A stretch of DNA of 64,000 nt from Clostridiales bacterium. Its GTDB lineage: Bacteria; Bacillota; Clostridia; Saccharofermentanales; Saccharofermentanaceae. This document shows positions 26,424-35,245 of this stretch, in pieces (position 1 is the stretch's first letter; each line of letters opens with the position of its first letter). The notes beneath the pieces were generated by a model. That model was given only the letters and a program-made list of their open reading frames with translations, did not search any database and was not told the origin of the DNA. The translations under genes were made by a program, and so were the position numbers. The stretch spans positions 18,921 through 82,920 of the forward strand of contig JAFRST010000059.1 in the NCBI GenBank assembly GCA_017427465.1, read 5' to 3'.

Positions 26424-27230
26424 CTATTTTTTCTTCGATTCAGTCAAAATTGCTATAACTACAAAAAAAGCGATCGGTGCGCCGATTGCGATTATCAGGG
26501 CCGGAGTAGATTCCATCTTCATACCGTATCTTAATATCGCGAAAAGTATGAGCGGCACTGCACAAAGGAACGATACGATCTTAATAAGAACAGACCAGAC
26601 TCCTCCTCGATATAATAAGTATCCCAGACCTGCAGAGCATGCCAGTGCGATCGGTATAGCGAGCCACAAAGTAAGACCTGCAAACTCATAAAGTGCAAGA
26701 CACAGGATCGTCGGAAGGATCAGGCTGAATATGATCGTCCAGGGCAGCTGCTTTTTGCGCTGGATCTGTATCTCGGTCCGGCACATCTCTATGATCTCGT
26801 CAGCATTCTTGTAGCCCTGGCTCTTTTTAAGCTCATTGATGGCACTCTGATAAGACTTCTTCTCGTAAAAGGTCTTGCCCTTGATGTATGCCCCATAGCG
26901 GTCAGCCTTGGCAATACCGTCATTACAGGTCTTGATGAGATCTGCCGTTACGGCATCGTTGATCCTGGTGCATTCCATAGCCGCAGTCTTGAACTGGAGC
27001 TTAGCCTCATTAGCCGAAGCTATCTTGGTCTCGCTCTCGATGATCTCATTAGCTTTTGTAATAGCGGCGATGATGCGTGAATACATGTTGTAGTCAGGAA
27101 CAAGGTCAGATATAGACCACTTGTTCCCGCAATGAGCACACACGCTGGAACCGGTGAGATAGTTATTCACTATATCTCCGCCGCATACCTTGCACTTTAA
27201 TGAGATTGGTGTCGCATTTACGTCAGGCAT
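26424..27230 (-). CDS. Zinc-ribbon membrane protein, TFIIB-type ribbon
   Basis: 268 residues. An N-terminal zinc ribbon (CKVCG...CAHCG, residues 12-36) is followed by a helical soluble region that looks TPR-like (KGKTFYEKKSYQSAINELKKS, about 135-155). Four membrane helices fill residues about 175-262. The ribosome site GGAG precedes the ATG. The gene sits 20 nt before the SPFH gene, and such zinc-ribbon partners often accompany SPFH proteins. A role in the same membrane complex is likely by context but not proven. Confidence 0.75.
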   Translation of the reverse strand: MPDVNATPISLKCKVCGGDIVNNYLTGSSVCAHCGNKWSISDLVPDYNMYSRIIAAITKANEIIESETKIASANEAKLQFKTAAMECTRINDAVTADLIKTCNDGIAKADRYGAYIKGKTFYEKKSYQSAINELKKSQGYKNADEIIEMCRTEIQIQRKKQLPWTIIFSLILPTILCLALYEFAGLTLWLAIPIALACSAGLGYLLYRGGVWSVLIKIVSFLCAVPLILFAILRYGMKMESTPALIIAIGAPIAFFVVIAILTESKKK

Positions 27231-27352
27231 CTCTAGTCTCCATTAAAGATAAATTTGCCGTGCGATAAGAAGTCTCTATCCCTATTCCATCTTTCTCACG
27301 CCAGAAACTATAATATCATTTTTTATTGAGTAATGAAATAATCCGTCAAATC

Positions 27353-28066
27353 TTATTCAGATTGCCCGAAAGGTTCGACTGCAAGGCGGATCGATGACGA
27401 TACCTGAGTCTCTACGGGTTCCGGGATTATCAGCAACACACTCGAAGCCGTAGAGCATTCTTTATATTGTCTGCGCAATATCCATTCCACAGGTATGATG
27501 CTGCCGTTACTGCCTTTGACAACTACTGTATAGTTGACCCAGTGAGCCCTATAGCCTCCTTCTCTTTTCTCTGATTTATAGACGACAACACCTTCAGCAA
27601 CAACGTATTTCTTTTTGGCAAGCCTTCTGTGAAGAGCCAGGCTGTCCATGTAGGAATAAAGGGTAAAAGAAATATTTAACAAAAATCCTGCCGCGACCGC
27701 AATCTGAATTACAAACAGTGGCGGCAATCCGGAAGCCGGAATCACAAAAATGATTATGTTAAGCAGAAAGTCAACGATTATCATGACCATCAAAGCAAAA
27801 TCCGAATAAAACATTAGCAGTTTGTATCTGACAAAACGGAAAACTATTGGAACAAAAATCAGGATATAAGCGGCAGCCCCCATAGCCCAGGGCATTTTTG
27901 CGCCAAAAGAATAAACGATAAACAGCATCGCAAAACCCAAAAGGAGACATCCTGCCAGGATGGAAAGCATAACGAACTCACCTTTAAGGAAAGGCTTGTA
28001 ATAGCGCATAACGCGCTTATGAAGACTTTCTGTCGGGTTTACGTATAATCTTGCAGGTTCTTCCAT
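27353..28066 (-). CDS. Membrane protein of unknown function
   Basis: 237 residues with about four membrane helices in residues 33-150. A soluble beta-rich C-terminus follows (KYVVAEGVVVYKSEKREGGY, IPVEWILRRQYK). The N-terminus contains ESLHKRVMRYYKPF, a basic amphipathic stretch. It is the last gene of the TlpA-to-radical-SAM operon, starting 4 nt after the radical SAM stop. No family recognised. About 120 nt of gene-free AT-rich DNA follows before the zinc-ribbon gene. Confidence 0.65.
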   Translation of the reverse strand: MEEPARLYVNPTESLHKRVMRYYKPFLKGEFVMLSILAGCLLLGFAMLFIVYSFGAKMPWAMGAAAYILIFVPIVFRFVRYKLLMFYSDFALMVMIIVDFLLNIIIFVIPASGLPPLFVIQIAVAAGFLLNISFTLYSYMDSLALHRRLAKKKYVVAEGVVVYKSEKREGGYRAHWVNYTVVVKGSNGSIIPVEWILRRQYKECSTASSVLLIIPEPVETQVSSSIRLAVEPFGQSE

Positions 28067-28070
28067 CTAT

Positions 28071-28907
28071 TCAACAATTCCCCGTGTAAACAAACTTAAG
28101 CTTATCCCTTGCTATATCAGCCAGCTTATATATTACATCAACATCCGTTGCAGGTCTGTCAGTCATCTTATATCTCGGGAAAAATCTTGAGATGTGAAGA
28201 GGTATCTTGCTGCCTCCTTCAAGACCTGAGATCCAGTCTGCGAGTTCACGCATCTCATCTTCACTGTCGTTCATACCGGGAACGATAAGCATCGTGAGCT
28301 CCACATGGCAGTCTTTTACGGCGCGTTCGATGAATGCCTTAGTCATTGTCAGATCGCCTTTGAGCACATTCTTATACGTATCAGCAGACATGCTCTTGAT
28401 ATCAATATTCATCGCATCGATGTAAGGCAATATCTCCTCCAGGACCGGAAGCGAGGCTGTGCCGTTTGATACGAGAATATTTTTCATTCCCATATCATGA
28501 ACAAGCTTGGCCGTGTCGCGCACAAATTCATAACTGACCAAAGGCTCGTTGTAGGTATATGCCACACCGATATTGCCTTTATCCCTGAACTTATCTGCGA
28601 TGCCGGCAAGCGATTCAGGTGTAATCTTATCCTCGGGTTCAAACTCACTGCCGTCAGTCCTTGAGATATCGTAGTTCTGGCAAAAAGGACAAAAGAGATT
28701 GCATCCATAGCTTCCGTACGAAAGGATCTTCGAGCCGGGACAAAAACGTGAGAGTGGTTTCTTCTCGATAGGGTCCAGAGCAAGCGCCGTGACACGGCCG
28801 TAATTTACCGCGACAACTTTGCCGTTTTTACAGCCCCTGGCATTACAGGCACCCAGAGCTCCTTCTTTGATATCGCAATGTCTGAAGCACACTTCGCAGA
28901 CAGCCAT
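28071..28907 (-). CDS. amrS: AmmeMemoRadiSam system radical SAM enzyme
   Basis: 278 residues. The radical SAM cluster motif is GCNLFCPFC with Cys69, Cys73 and Cys76. It is preceded by an N-terminal Cys-rich segment (Cys4, 7, 11, 21, 26) that likely binds a metal. Later motifs include AYTYNEPLVSYEF, VSNGTAS and MNIDIKSMS, all characteristic of the AmmeMemoRadiSam radical SAM family related to pyruvate-formate-lyase activases. The Memo-AMMECR1 fusion ends 1 nt upstream, completing the three-part system. The biological substrate of the system is not established. Confidence 0.92.
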   Translation of the reverse strand: MAVCEVCFRHCDIKEGALGACNARGCKNGKVVAVNYGRVTALALDPIEKKPLSRFCPGSKILSYGSYGCNLFCPFCQNYDISRTDGSEFEPEDKITPESLAGIADKFRDKGNIGVAYTYNEPLVSYEFVRDTAKLVHDMGMKNILVSNGTASLPVLEEILPYIDAMNIDIKSMSADTYKNVLKGDLTMTKAFIERAVKDCHVELTMLIVPGMNDSEDEMRELADWISGLEGGSKIPLHISRFFPRYKMTDRPATDVDVIYKLADIARDKLKFVYTGNC

Positions 28908-28908
28908 A

Positions 28909-30300
28909 TCACTTATACCTTACGACTTCGAATCTCTGCAGACGGTAATTGTCGTCAGGCGTGATCCCGCCTTTTCGCATCGCGATACTGATCTGGTCTT
29001 CCACTGTATCTACACCTTCAAGATCAGGCAGCAGAAGTCCCCTTCTCGAACCGCATGAGACTATTACTCCGTAACGCTTTACATCCAAATATTGAGGACC
29101 GTCTATATATTCGGGTTTGCCCAGAATGTCAACGTTTATCTCAAGAAGATCGAGTTCATTCTCGCGTACTTTGTCGAATCTCGGATCTCTGGACACTGCG
29201 CTTATCGCATTGCTGATTATCTCTTCCGCGATCGAGTCCTGAACAGGACCTATGGTGCCGATACAGCCTCTGAGCATTCCGTTCTTATGAACGGATACAA
29301 AAGCTCCTGCCCTGTCTTTTGTTGCTTCTTCAGGCAATTCTTCTGCCAATCCTTGAGGAAGATCTTCGGGGAATCTTAATCTCTTATGTGACTTCACGAA
29401 CTTCTCGATAGTTGCCATTGCAAGTCTTACATAAGGCGAGGAATCAGATGACTTCACTTTGTCGGCCAAGACCTTAAGAAAACATCTTTCTTCGTTCTTT
29501 TCGCCGGGTTCGAAAATTGCTATTCCGTAACCGACTCCCGTTACATCCTGATGCGATAAGACTTCTGATTTAACATCAGTGCCGTCAAAGCAGCCTGCCA
29601 TTATGCAGAAGGATCTGTGACCGCATTCGGCTGCTTTATCAAGGAAATCTTCATTGAATTCCAGCATACCACCGAAGTCAGCCTTGGCAGCTGCTTCCAT
29701 AATCTTCTCATCGTAAACAGGTCCTTCAGGCGCGAATCCGTAAGGCCCGTTATCCTTGAGTTTATGTGACAGATCACCGCTCGCGACGATGACCGTATTG
29801 CGGCCTAAGTCTTCCGCGACCTGCTTGATATATGTTCCGAGTTTGTAGTGGTCAGACATCGGAAGTCCTGACAGGCCGATCCTTATGATCTTGCCTCCCT
29901 GATAATACTTTCTGATGAAATAAAGCGGCACCATCGTACCGTGATCTAGCTCCTTGTCGCGCTCGCCCTGAGTGCCGCCGGGGAAATCTTCAGAATAAAG
30001 AAGCGATTCAAGCACGACTACGAATTCTTTATCGTATTTCTCGCGGAAACTTACTTGGGGTGCGCCAAAGCGGCTGAAATCACCCTCAGCCTCGATGCCG
30101 GGAGAGATATGGAAATAATCGGCATACATGACCGAATGAGGACTTGTTATCACGATGGTATCAGGCGCGATCTTAGCGATCTCCTGAGCGACACGTTCAT
30201 AAGCCTTTGTGGTCTCAAGGATCTTCTTCTCTCCGCCCCTGCCGACAGCCGGTACTATAAGAGGAGGATGCGGCACCATATAAGCTGCTTTGATTCCCAT
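28909..30300 (-). CDS. Memo-AMMECR1 fusion protein (AmmeMemoRadiSam proteins B and A)
   Basis: About 463 residues from the ATG at 30300, where the Memo domain begins (MGIKAAYMVPHPPLIVPAVG). The N-terminal ~270 residues are Memo/class III extradiol dioxygenase-like, with metal His residues in VPHPP, ITSPHS and SGDLSH. The C-terminal ~180 residues are AMMECR1 with the signature LRGCIGTIGP. In many genomes these are separate genes next to the radical SAM enzyme, and here they are one polypeptide. The NUDIX gene ends 20 nt upstream. Proposed roles involve radical or redox modification chemistry that remains unresolved. Confidence 0.92.
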   Translation of the reverse strand: MGIKAAYMVPHPPLIVPAVGRGGEKKILETTKAYERVAQEIAKIAPDTIVITSPHSVMYADYFHISPGIEAEGDFSRFGAPQVSFREKYDKEFVVVLESLLYSEDFPGGTQGERDKELDHGTMVPLYFIRKYYQGGKIIRIGLSGLPMSDHYKLGTYIKQVAEDLGRNTVIVASGDLSHKLKDNGPYGFAPEGPVYDEKIMEAAAKADFGGMLEFNEDFLDKAAECGHRSFCIMAGCFDGTDVKSEVLSHQDVTGVGYGIAIFEPGEKNEERCFLKVLADKVKSSDSSPYVRLAMATIEKFVKSHKRLRFPEDLPQGLAEELPEEATKDRAGAFVSVHKNGMLRGCIGTIGPVQDSIAEEIISNAISAVSRDPRFDKVRENELDLLEINVDILGKPEYIDGPQYLDVKRYGVIVSCGSRRGLLLPDLEGVDTVEDQISIAMRKGGITPDDNYRLQRFEVVRYK

Positions 30301-30320
30301 ATGCGTTACCCCGTTACGGA

Positions 30321-30809
30321 TCAACCGTTTTGTTTAAGATACTCGCTTACTTTCCTTACCCATTCTATGCTGACAGATTTCATCTCCGAAGGCAATTTGT
30401 CAGACGCGAAAAACTTAAGCTCCGTGACCTCTTCTTCCTGTGCCTTCAGAGTGCCTGTGTAATCACGGCAGATGTATTTGATCCCGCAAAAATATGCCTG
30501 GTCTCCGTTCGGGTAAACATTGTAATATTCCTTACCTGAGACAGTCGCAAAGAACTCGAGCTTACCGCAGACAAGTCCGGTCTCTTCGAAGACCTCTCTT
30601 CTCGCGCATTCTTCAAAGCTCTCACCGAGTTCCATCGCGCCTGCGGGAAAATCCCAAAGGCCATTGTCCCTGCGCTTCTCAAGAAGGATCCTGCCTTCGC
30701 TGTCTATAACAAAAACACCTGCGCCCGGCATGATCAGCGGGCGGTGTCCTACGACCTTACGAAGGTTCATGATATATCCGAGATCTTTATCGTTATCAGA
30801 AGCGTTCAT
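30321..30809 (-). CDS. NUDIX hydrolase
   Basis: 162 residues from the ATG at 30809, which overlaps the preceding stop in an ATGA. The NUDIX box reads GAMELGESFEECARREVFEETGL, with the metal-binding RExxEE core, near residues 55-77. Such enzymes hydrolyse nucleoside-diphosphate-linked compounds. The KVVGHRPLIMPGAGVFVID start is typical of the ADP-ribose/NADH-type and GDP-mannose-like small NUDIX enzymes, but the substrate is not predictable. It is translationally coupled to the membrane protein upstream in the same operon. Confidence 0.88.
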   Translation of the reverse strand: MNASDNDKDLGYIMNLRKVVGHRPLIMPGAGVFVIDSEGRILLEKRRDNGLWDFPAGAMELGESFEECARREVFEETGLVCGKLEFFATVSGKEYYNVYPNGDQAYFCGIKYICRDYTGTLKAQEEEVTELKFFASDKLPSEMKSVSIEWVRKVSEYLKQNG

Positions 30810-31861
30810 TCTTTGAATAACTCCGCAGTACCGGGATCGGTCTTGATCCTCTCGTAAAGAGCCGGATATGTGCACGTGCATCCAGCAGCAACCAGTTCTT
30901 CAGACTCATTTGCTTTGGGTCTTAATACCACGTTAAATACTCTGGGCTCTGATGAATGCTTTAATTCGATCGTCAACAGTCTGAATTCCTCATTCACATT
31001 AAGGAGATAAGGCGGAGTCATGCTGATGGATTTAATGTTGCGGTAAGCAAATTCTTCATCGTTGATCTTCAATCCGAAGGACTCAAACTTTAAAGATGTG
31101 ACCTGATTTGAAAGACTCTTTTTGTTGAGCCTCGGAGCAAGGATTATCCAGACAATAGTCGTTATGATGCTGATGCCTGCCAAGGACAATAGAATAATCG
31201 TCATCGCCAGGCTGATCTTGATCTTAGCGAATATGAATATGGCAGTAACTAAACCGGTGATAAAGATCTCGAACATGAGGAGCTTAAGGAGTACCTTAAC
31301 GGGGTCACCGCTAAAAGGTTCGACCGCGGTACCTTCGAACAGATCACCGTCAAAGGGTTCGCATTTTTCTTCAGTACCGGTCAGGTCATGTTTAGCTATG
31401 GAAATGGCGTCAACTATCTTGGAGAAAAGCCATCCCCTTATACCGGGCAGCGCGATGTAGAGATCGTCCTCGGATTCGCCATTTGAAAAGACAAGTTCGA
31501 ATGCATATTTCTTAAACGTATCACCTGAATCGTTCAAGTTGGTTCCGATGAAATCCTTCACGGGGTAAACGCCATGAGCTGTTCCGACGGTTACATCGAC
31601 TTCATCATCCGATACCTTAACGATTATCTTCTGAGCCCTGAGGGCATCACGGATACCGAACCCGATTCCGACACACAGCACGATCGCATAAACCATTGCT
31701 ACCGTAAAGATCGTTGTCATTGACGTGGGGTCAGCTTTGATCATTTTGGCAAGAGCTACTATCGCGATGACGGACAGCACGATCGTGACTTTAAGGAATC
31801 CGGAGAAAAAAGCTCTTTGCTTGGGGTTCTTGTTCTCAAATATTTTAGGTTCGCTTTTCAT
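30806..31861 (-). CDS. Membrane protein of unknown function
   Basis: 351 residues. Helix pairs lie at about residues 22-42/50-70 and 195-220/225-250. Each is followed by a soluble domain of PH-like appearance (VKVSDDEVDVTVG at about 78-150; LKFESFGLKINDEEFAYRNIKSI at about 268-335). The duplicated two-helix-plus-beta layout resembles bacterial PH/YcxB-like membrane proteins, but I do not recognise a named family. It overlaps the ferredoxin-type gene by 4 nt and the NUDIX gene by 4 nt, so it is firmly inside the operon. Confidence 0.65.
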   Translation of the reverse strand: MKSEPKIFENKNPKQRAFFSGFLKVTIVLSVIAIVALAKMIKADPTSMTTIFTVAMVYAIVLCVGIGFGIRDALRAQKIIVKVSDDEVDVTVGTAHGVYPVKDFIGTNLNDSGDTFKKYAFELVFSNGESEDDLYIALPGIRGWLFSKIVDAISIAKHDLTGTEEKCEPFDGDLFEGTAVEPFSGDPVKVLLKLLMFEIFITGLVTAIFIFAKIKISLAMTIILLSLAGISIITTIVWIILAPRLNKKSLSNQVTSLKFESFGLKINDEEFAYRNIKSISMTPPYLLNVNEEFRLLTIELKHSSEPRVFNVVLRPKANESEELVAAGCTCTYPALYERIKTDPGTAELFKE

Positions 31862-32721
31862 TTCATTCTCCCTTGAACAGCCTTTGATTCTGCCTTTACT
31901 TTACTCTTACCAAACCCCATATGCAAAGCTCCGGTCGGACATTTGTCCAAACATTCGCCGCAGCGGATACACTCCATGCTGTTCGGTGTCTTGGACGGAT
32001 CGACATTCATCTGGCAAGCCTTGGCGCAGGCTTTGCAGTTGATACATTTGCTCTTATCACAAGTCATCCTGTAAAGTGCTATTTTATTGAAAAAACCGTA
32101 GATCGCGCCAAGCGGACAGACATATTTGCAGAAGGGCCTCCTGACAATCAGTCCGGTGACTATGAATATCAGAAGCAGTATCAGTTTCCAGTTAAAAAGC
32201 GGTCCTAAGACAGTCCTCACCTTCTCGTCTGCAGCTGCAAGCATAATGCCTGCAAGCGTACCCTGGGGACAGACATATTTGCAGAAGAAAGGCGTCAGAT
32301 TAAATGTCATCGGGAGAATGATCACCAGTATAAGGAGCACCGCATACTTCAGATAGCGGAGAATCTTATCGATAGCGAACTTGTTTTTCTTATAAAACGG
32401 TATCTTGTAGATCAGGTCCTGCAAAAATCCGAACGGACAAAGGAAGCCGCAAACTGCCCTGCCCAATACGGCTCCGAAGAAGATCAGAAGTCCCACGACA
32501 TAGTATGGGAACTTAAACTTGACCCCGCTTAAGAAACTCTGCAATGAGCCTATGGGACACGAACCGACTGCGCCCGGACACGAATAACAGTTAAGGCCCG
32601 GGACGCAAACGGATTTTGAAGCGCCTTCGTATATCCTGCCCGTGAAGAAGCCTTTGAAGTTTGCATTTTGGATCAGCGTCGCAGCTGCCTGTATACCGAA
32701 TCTGATCTTCTTTCTATCCAA
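31858..32721 (-). CDS. NapH/NosR-like polyferredoxin membrane protein
   Basis: 287 residues from a TTG start at 32721, which overlaps the preceding mini-gene. Membrane helices lie around 55-75, 90-110, 125-145 and 175-195. Between them are CPGAVGSCP, CPFGFLQD, CKYVCPQG and CKYVCPLG motifs, and the C-terminus has two 4Fe-4S sites (CxxCxxCxxxC twice, about 222-265). This is the NapH/NosR/RnfB-like membrane ferredoxin layout that passes electrons across or along the membrane. Together with the CXXC mini-protein and TlpA-like thioredoxin it suggests electron delivery to an extracytoplasmic thiol system. Confidence 0.88.
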   Translation of the reverse strand: MDRKKIRFGIQAAATLIQNANFKGFFTGRIYEGASKSVCVPGLNCYSCPGAVGSCPIGSLQSFLSGVKFKFPYYVVGLLIFFGAVLGRAVCGFLCPFGFLQDLIYKIPFYKKNKFAIDKILRYLKYAVLLILVIILPMTFNLTPFFCKYVCPQGTLAGIMLAAADEKVRTVLGPLFNWKLILLLIFIVTGLIVRRPFCKYVCPLGAIYGFFNKIALYRMTCDKSKCINCKACAKACQMNVDPSKTPNSMECIRCGECLDKCPTGALHMGFGKSKVKAESKAVQGRMK

Positions 32722-32851
32722 GGCCGATACACTCCATACAGATCCTGACCGCTTTGTGAAGGATCAATTCAGGCTGATGCATAATGATGCCGGCGGCTAT
32801 CAGGCCGGCAGACAAAATGATAAGAACAATGGCAGGAATGTATCTTTTCAT
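32714..32851 (-). CDS. CD1871A-family CXXC mini-protein
   Basis: A 45-residue frame starting MKRYIPAIVLIILSAGLIAA forms one membrane helix, and the end RICMECIGLG contains a CxxC motif. This is the pattern of the CD1871A family of CXXC membrane peptides in Clostridia, which in related genomes lie between a TlpA-like thioredoxin and a NapH-like ferredoxin, exactly as here. It starts 10 nt after the TlpA stop and its end overlaps the TTG start of the ferredoxin gene by 8 nt. The likely role is a thiol relay in that membrane electron path (inference). Confidence 0.8.
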   Translation of the reverse strand: MKRYIPAIVLIILSAGLIAAGIIMHQPELILHKAVRICMECIGLG

Positions 32852-32861
32852 TTCTCGAAGA

Positions 32862-33512
32862 TCACTTAAGATAACGTGTGATTATTGCTTCCCAGTCCCT
32901 GTAAGATCTTGAGCCTACGATAAGTGATTCGTCAACACCCTGATACGACTCGCCCGTATTGATGACATTGCCGTTCTTGTCGACGATGATAGTCGTCGGC
33001 ACGTACCCTGACTGGAACTTATCAAAATCAGAAGTGTATTTCAGGATAAGATAATCGACTTTGCTGTCGTTTAGGATCTGGTCTACTTCAGACTCCATCG
33101 TAGTCTCTGAGTATACACCGATAATAAGAAAATCCTTGTCTTTGTAATCTGCGTAGAGCTGCTGGAGATCCGGGATCTCGCCTACACAAGGTCCGCACCA
33201 GGGCTCCCAGAAATTGATCATTATGAGTTCGTAGTCAGCGAAAATACTCTCGTCATAATGATTGCCGTCTCTGTCAGAAGTACTGAACTTGACCTGGTCG
33301 CCTGAATAAACGATGTTCGTATCGTTGTCATGAGTAGTTTCTTCAGTCTCCTCTTCGGTCCCGCCGTCAGCCTCAGTCTCGCGTTTTTTCTTGGTCTCTT
33401 CAGAAGAAGTCTCTTCTCTTCTGTTCTTTCTTGAGTTTTCTGTTGTAGCGCTGCAGGATGCGGTCCCCATAATCACCGCCAGGCAAAGCACCATTGCAAC
33501 AAATTTTTTCAT
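32862..33512 (-). CDS. TlpA-like thioredoxin lipoprotein
   Basis: About 216 residues from the ATG at 33512 (ribosome site AAAGGAA). A lipoprotein signal ends in the lipobox TASC. A low-complexity Glu/Thr/Lys-rich linker (about 25-60) is followed by a thioredoxin fold with active site WCGPC and TTIIVDKNG, the cis-Pro region of the TlpA/ResA family. It would act outside the membrane as a thiol-disulfide reductase. It heads the operon with the CXXC mini-protein and NapH-like ferredoxin, a plausible source of reducing power. Confidence 0.9.
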   Translation of the reverse strand: MKKFVAMVLCLAVIMGTASCSATTENSRKNRREETSSEETKKKRETEADGGTEEETEETTHDNDTNIVYSGDQVKFSTSDRDGNHYDESIFADYELIMINFWEPWCGPCVGEIPDLQQLYADYKDKDFLIIGVYSETTMESEVDQILNDSKVDYLILKYTSDFDKFQSGYVPTTIIVDKNGNVINTGESYQGVDESLIVGSRSYRDWEAIITRYLK

Positions 33513-33551
33513 ACAAAATTCCTTTCCCATATCTTGTTTTGAAACGCTAAC

Positions 33552-33560
33552 ATTATATCA
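33552..33560 (-). promoter_or_regulatory. Extended -10 promoter of the TlpA/AmmeMemoRadiSam operon
   Basis: The minus strand reads TGATATAAT, a perfect TATAAT with the TGn extension, about 40 nt before the TlpA start. This explains why no good -35 is found at the normal spacing. Confidence 0.55.
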
Positions 33561-33614
33561 TTCGCCGGATTTTCAGTTGAGGCAATGTCCCGCAAAAGTT
33601 AACTGCTGTCATTA

Positions 33615-33623
33615 TGATAAAAT
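33615..33623 (+). promoter_or_regulatory. Extended -10 promoter of the zinc-ribbon gene at 33659
   Basis: TGATAAAAT carries the TGn extension. It lies 36 nt before the ATG, which is preceded by a strong ribosome site (GGAGGCGAG). This promoter is divergent from the TlpA operon promoter. Confidence 0.45.
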
Positions 33624-33658
33624 ATAGAAATACTGACAAATACCGGAGGCGAGTGTTT

Positions 33659-35074
33659 ATGGATTCTTTGGATAATACCGCAACACCTGTGGTCTGCCCC
33701 GAATGCGGCAACACTTTGATCGACGGCGCAAAATTCTGTGAGCATTGCGGTTATGCATTTGGCAGTATGACTGGTACCGAACCGGCTGCCGAAACCGTGG
33801 AAGTACCCGAAGCTGAACCCGTAGCAGAGGCTGTTCCTGCAACAGAAGAAATTCCCGAAGCAGAACCTGAGAAGGTCAAGAAGACAAAAAAGGCTAAGAA
33901 GGGCAAGAAGAAGGTTGTTCTCACGGTAGTCCTCCTCTTGGTATTCCTCCTTATCGTCGCGCCTGTAGGAACATATTTCGGAACATATTTCCTGGCTGTC
34001 AAAAATGCTAAGGACGGCAACTTTGAGACTGCCGGCAAATTGCTTTTGGTAAAGCCCCTGACCGATATGCACGATAATATCCTGCTAATCTATGTTGATG
34101 CGGGAACGCTGAAAGAAAGCGGCAAGCTGAACGAAGCAGCGTTGAAATTCTACAGCATAAGCAGCTATGAGAATTCGCTCGAGCTGGCAAAAGAATGCAG
34201 TAAAAAATATGCTGAAAAGCTGGCCAAAAAGGATAAGTTCGATGAGGAATTAGACTGGGGACATCAGGTATCAGGCTATGATATAGAACTCGGTAAGCAG
34301 ATAGAGCTTGAAGCCAGATACCGTCTTGCAGCAAATGAATTAGCTGATTACAGCGACTACAGCAGTAACAGGATAATAGCATTAAGCAGTGAGCTCGAGT
34401 CCGTCTACAATCAGGGCTACACGGATGCCTATGAATCTTACGTTGAAAGCCAGGCAGGCGTTGCTCTTTACTATGCTTTAAATGGAGATTACGCTAAAGC
34501 AGCAGGCATCATTGATCCTATCAAGGATGAGACATCCAAGACTCAGAGTCTTTACCGGCAAGTTGCAGATATGATCTTCAGAGAAGGTGTTAACAATTAT
34601 TATGACGGTGAGTTTGAACTCGCTATCGCATTTTTCGATATGGTTCCCACATATTCCAATGCATCTTCGTACAAGGCCGTATGCAACGATTTAAGACTCG
34701 TTCCCACAAGCCCCGAATATGCATACTACCTTAAAGATGCATTCGAGTATTATGACGTTCCTGACATAGGTTATGTGATCTTCAAGGACAGCAAGGTCGC
34801 CGACAAATTCTTCTACGGCGAATGGAAGTCAGGCTCTTACTATTACAGGCTCGAGCAGGGTAAAAACGGCAAGGGAAATACTTTCTACACCAACATCCCG
34901 TTGATCGACTTTAAGGAGAACGAGAGTTTCTACTACAAGGAAAATGTTTTCTGTGCCGGAACAAGTTATGCTGCTGCAAACCGACCGTGCTTTACGTTCT
35001 ATGTAAGTTCTTACTACGAGATCAGCATTTACTGTGAGAAAAACGGTCAAACATATTACCTCTACCGCCAGTAA
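33659..35074 (+). CDS. Zinc-ribbon, single-helix membrane protein with extracytoplasmic repeat domain
   Basis: About 471 residues from the ATG at 33659. The N-terminal zinc ribbon CPECG...CEHCG lies within residues 10-35. A Glu/Ala/Pro/Val-rich linker and a basic stretch (KKTKKAKKGKKK) precede one membrane helix (about 83-108). The remaining ~360 residues are largely helical with TPR-like pieces (about 125-340, YYALNGDYAKAAGIIDPI) and a beta-rich C-terminus. The zinc ribbon should be cytoplasmic and the large domain outside. Function unknown. It is one of several zinc-ribbon membrane proteins in this window. A terminator follows. Confidence 0.75.
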   Translation: MDSLDNTATPVVCPECGNTLIDGAKFCEHCGYAFGSMTGTEPAAETVEVPEAEPVAEAVPATEEIPEAEPEKVKKTKKAKKGKKKVVLTVVLLLVFLLIVAPVGTYFGTYFLAVKNAKDGNFETAGKLLLVKPLTDMHDNILLIYVDAGTLKESGKLNEAALKFYSISSYENSLELAKECSKKYAEKLAKKDKFDEELDWGHQVSGYDIELGKQIELEARYRLAANELADYSDYSSNRIIALSSELESVYNQGYTDAYESYVESQAGVALYYALNGDYAKAAGIIDPIKDETSKTQSLYRQVADMIFREGVNNYYDGEFELAIAFFDMVPTYSNASSYKAVCNDLRLVPTSPEYAYYLKDAFEYYDVPDIGYVIFKDSKVADKFFYGEWKSGSYYYRLEQGKNGKGNTFYTNIPLIDFKENESFYYKENVFCAGTSYAAANRPCFTFYVSSYYEISIYCEKNGQTYYLYRQ

Positions 35075-35100
35075 ACAAAAGACTTGATCCAAATCATTTG

Positions 35101-35148
35101 CACCTCATCCTTAAGCAATTCCGGATGAGGTGTTTTTGTTTTTTTTGA
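35101..35148 (+). terminator. Rho-independent terminator
   Basis: A 10-bp perfect stem (CACCTCATCC at 35101-35110 with GGATGAGGTG at 35123-35132) and a 12-nt loop are followed by TTTTTGTTTTTTTT. It closes the zinc-ribbon gene before the signalling operon. Confidence 0.9.
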
Positions 35149-35245
35149 GATTTAGTTCTTTCAGACAAAAAATGTCTGATTTGTATAGAAAAAATAATAA
35201 ATATGATACAATGATTGCATGTGCTGCATTACGGGGTAATTTCTT

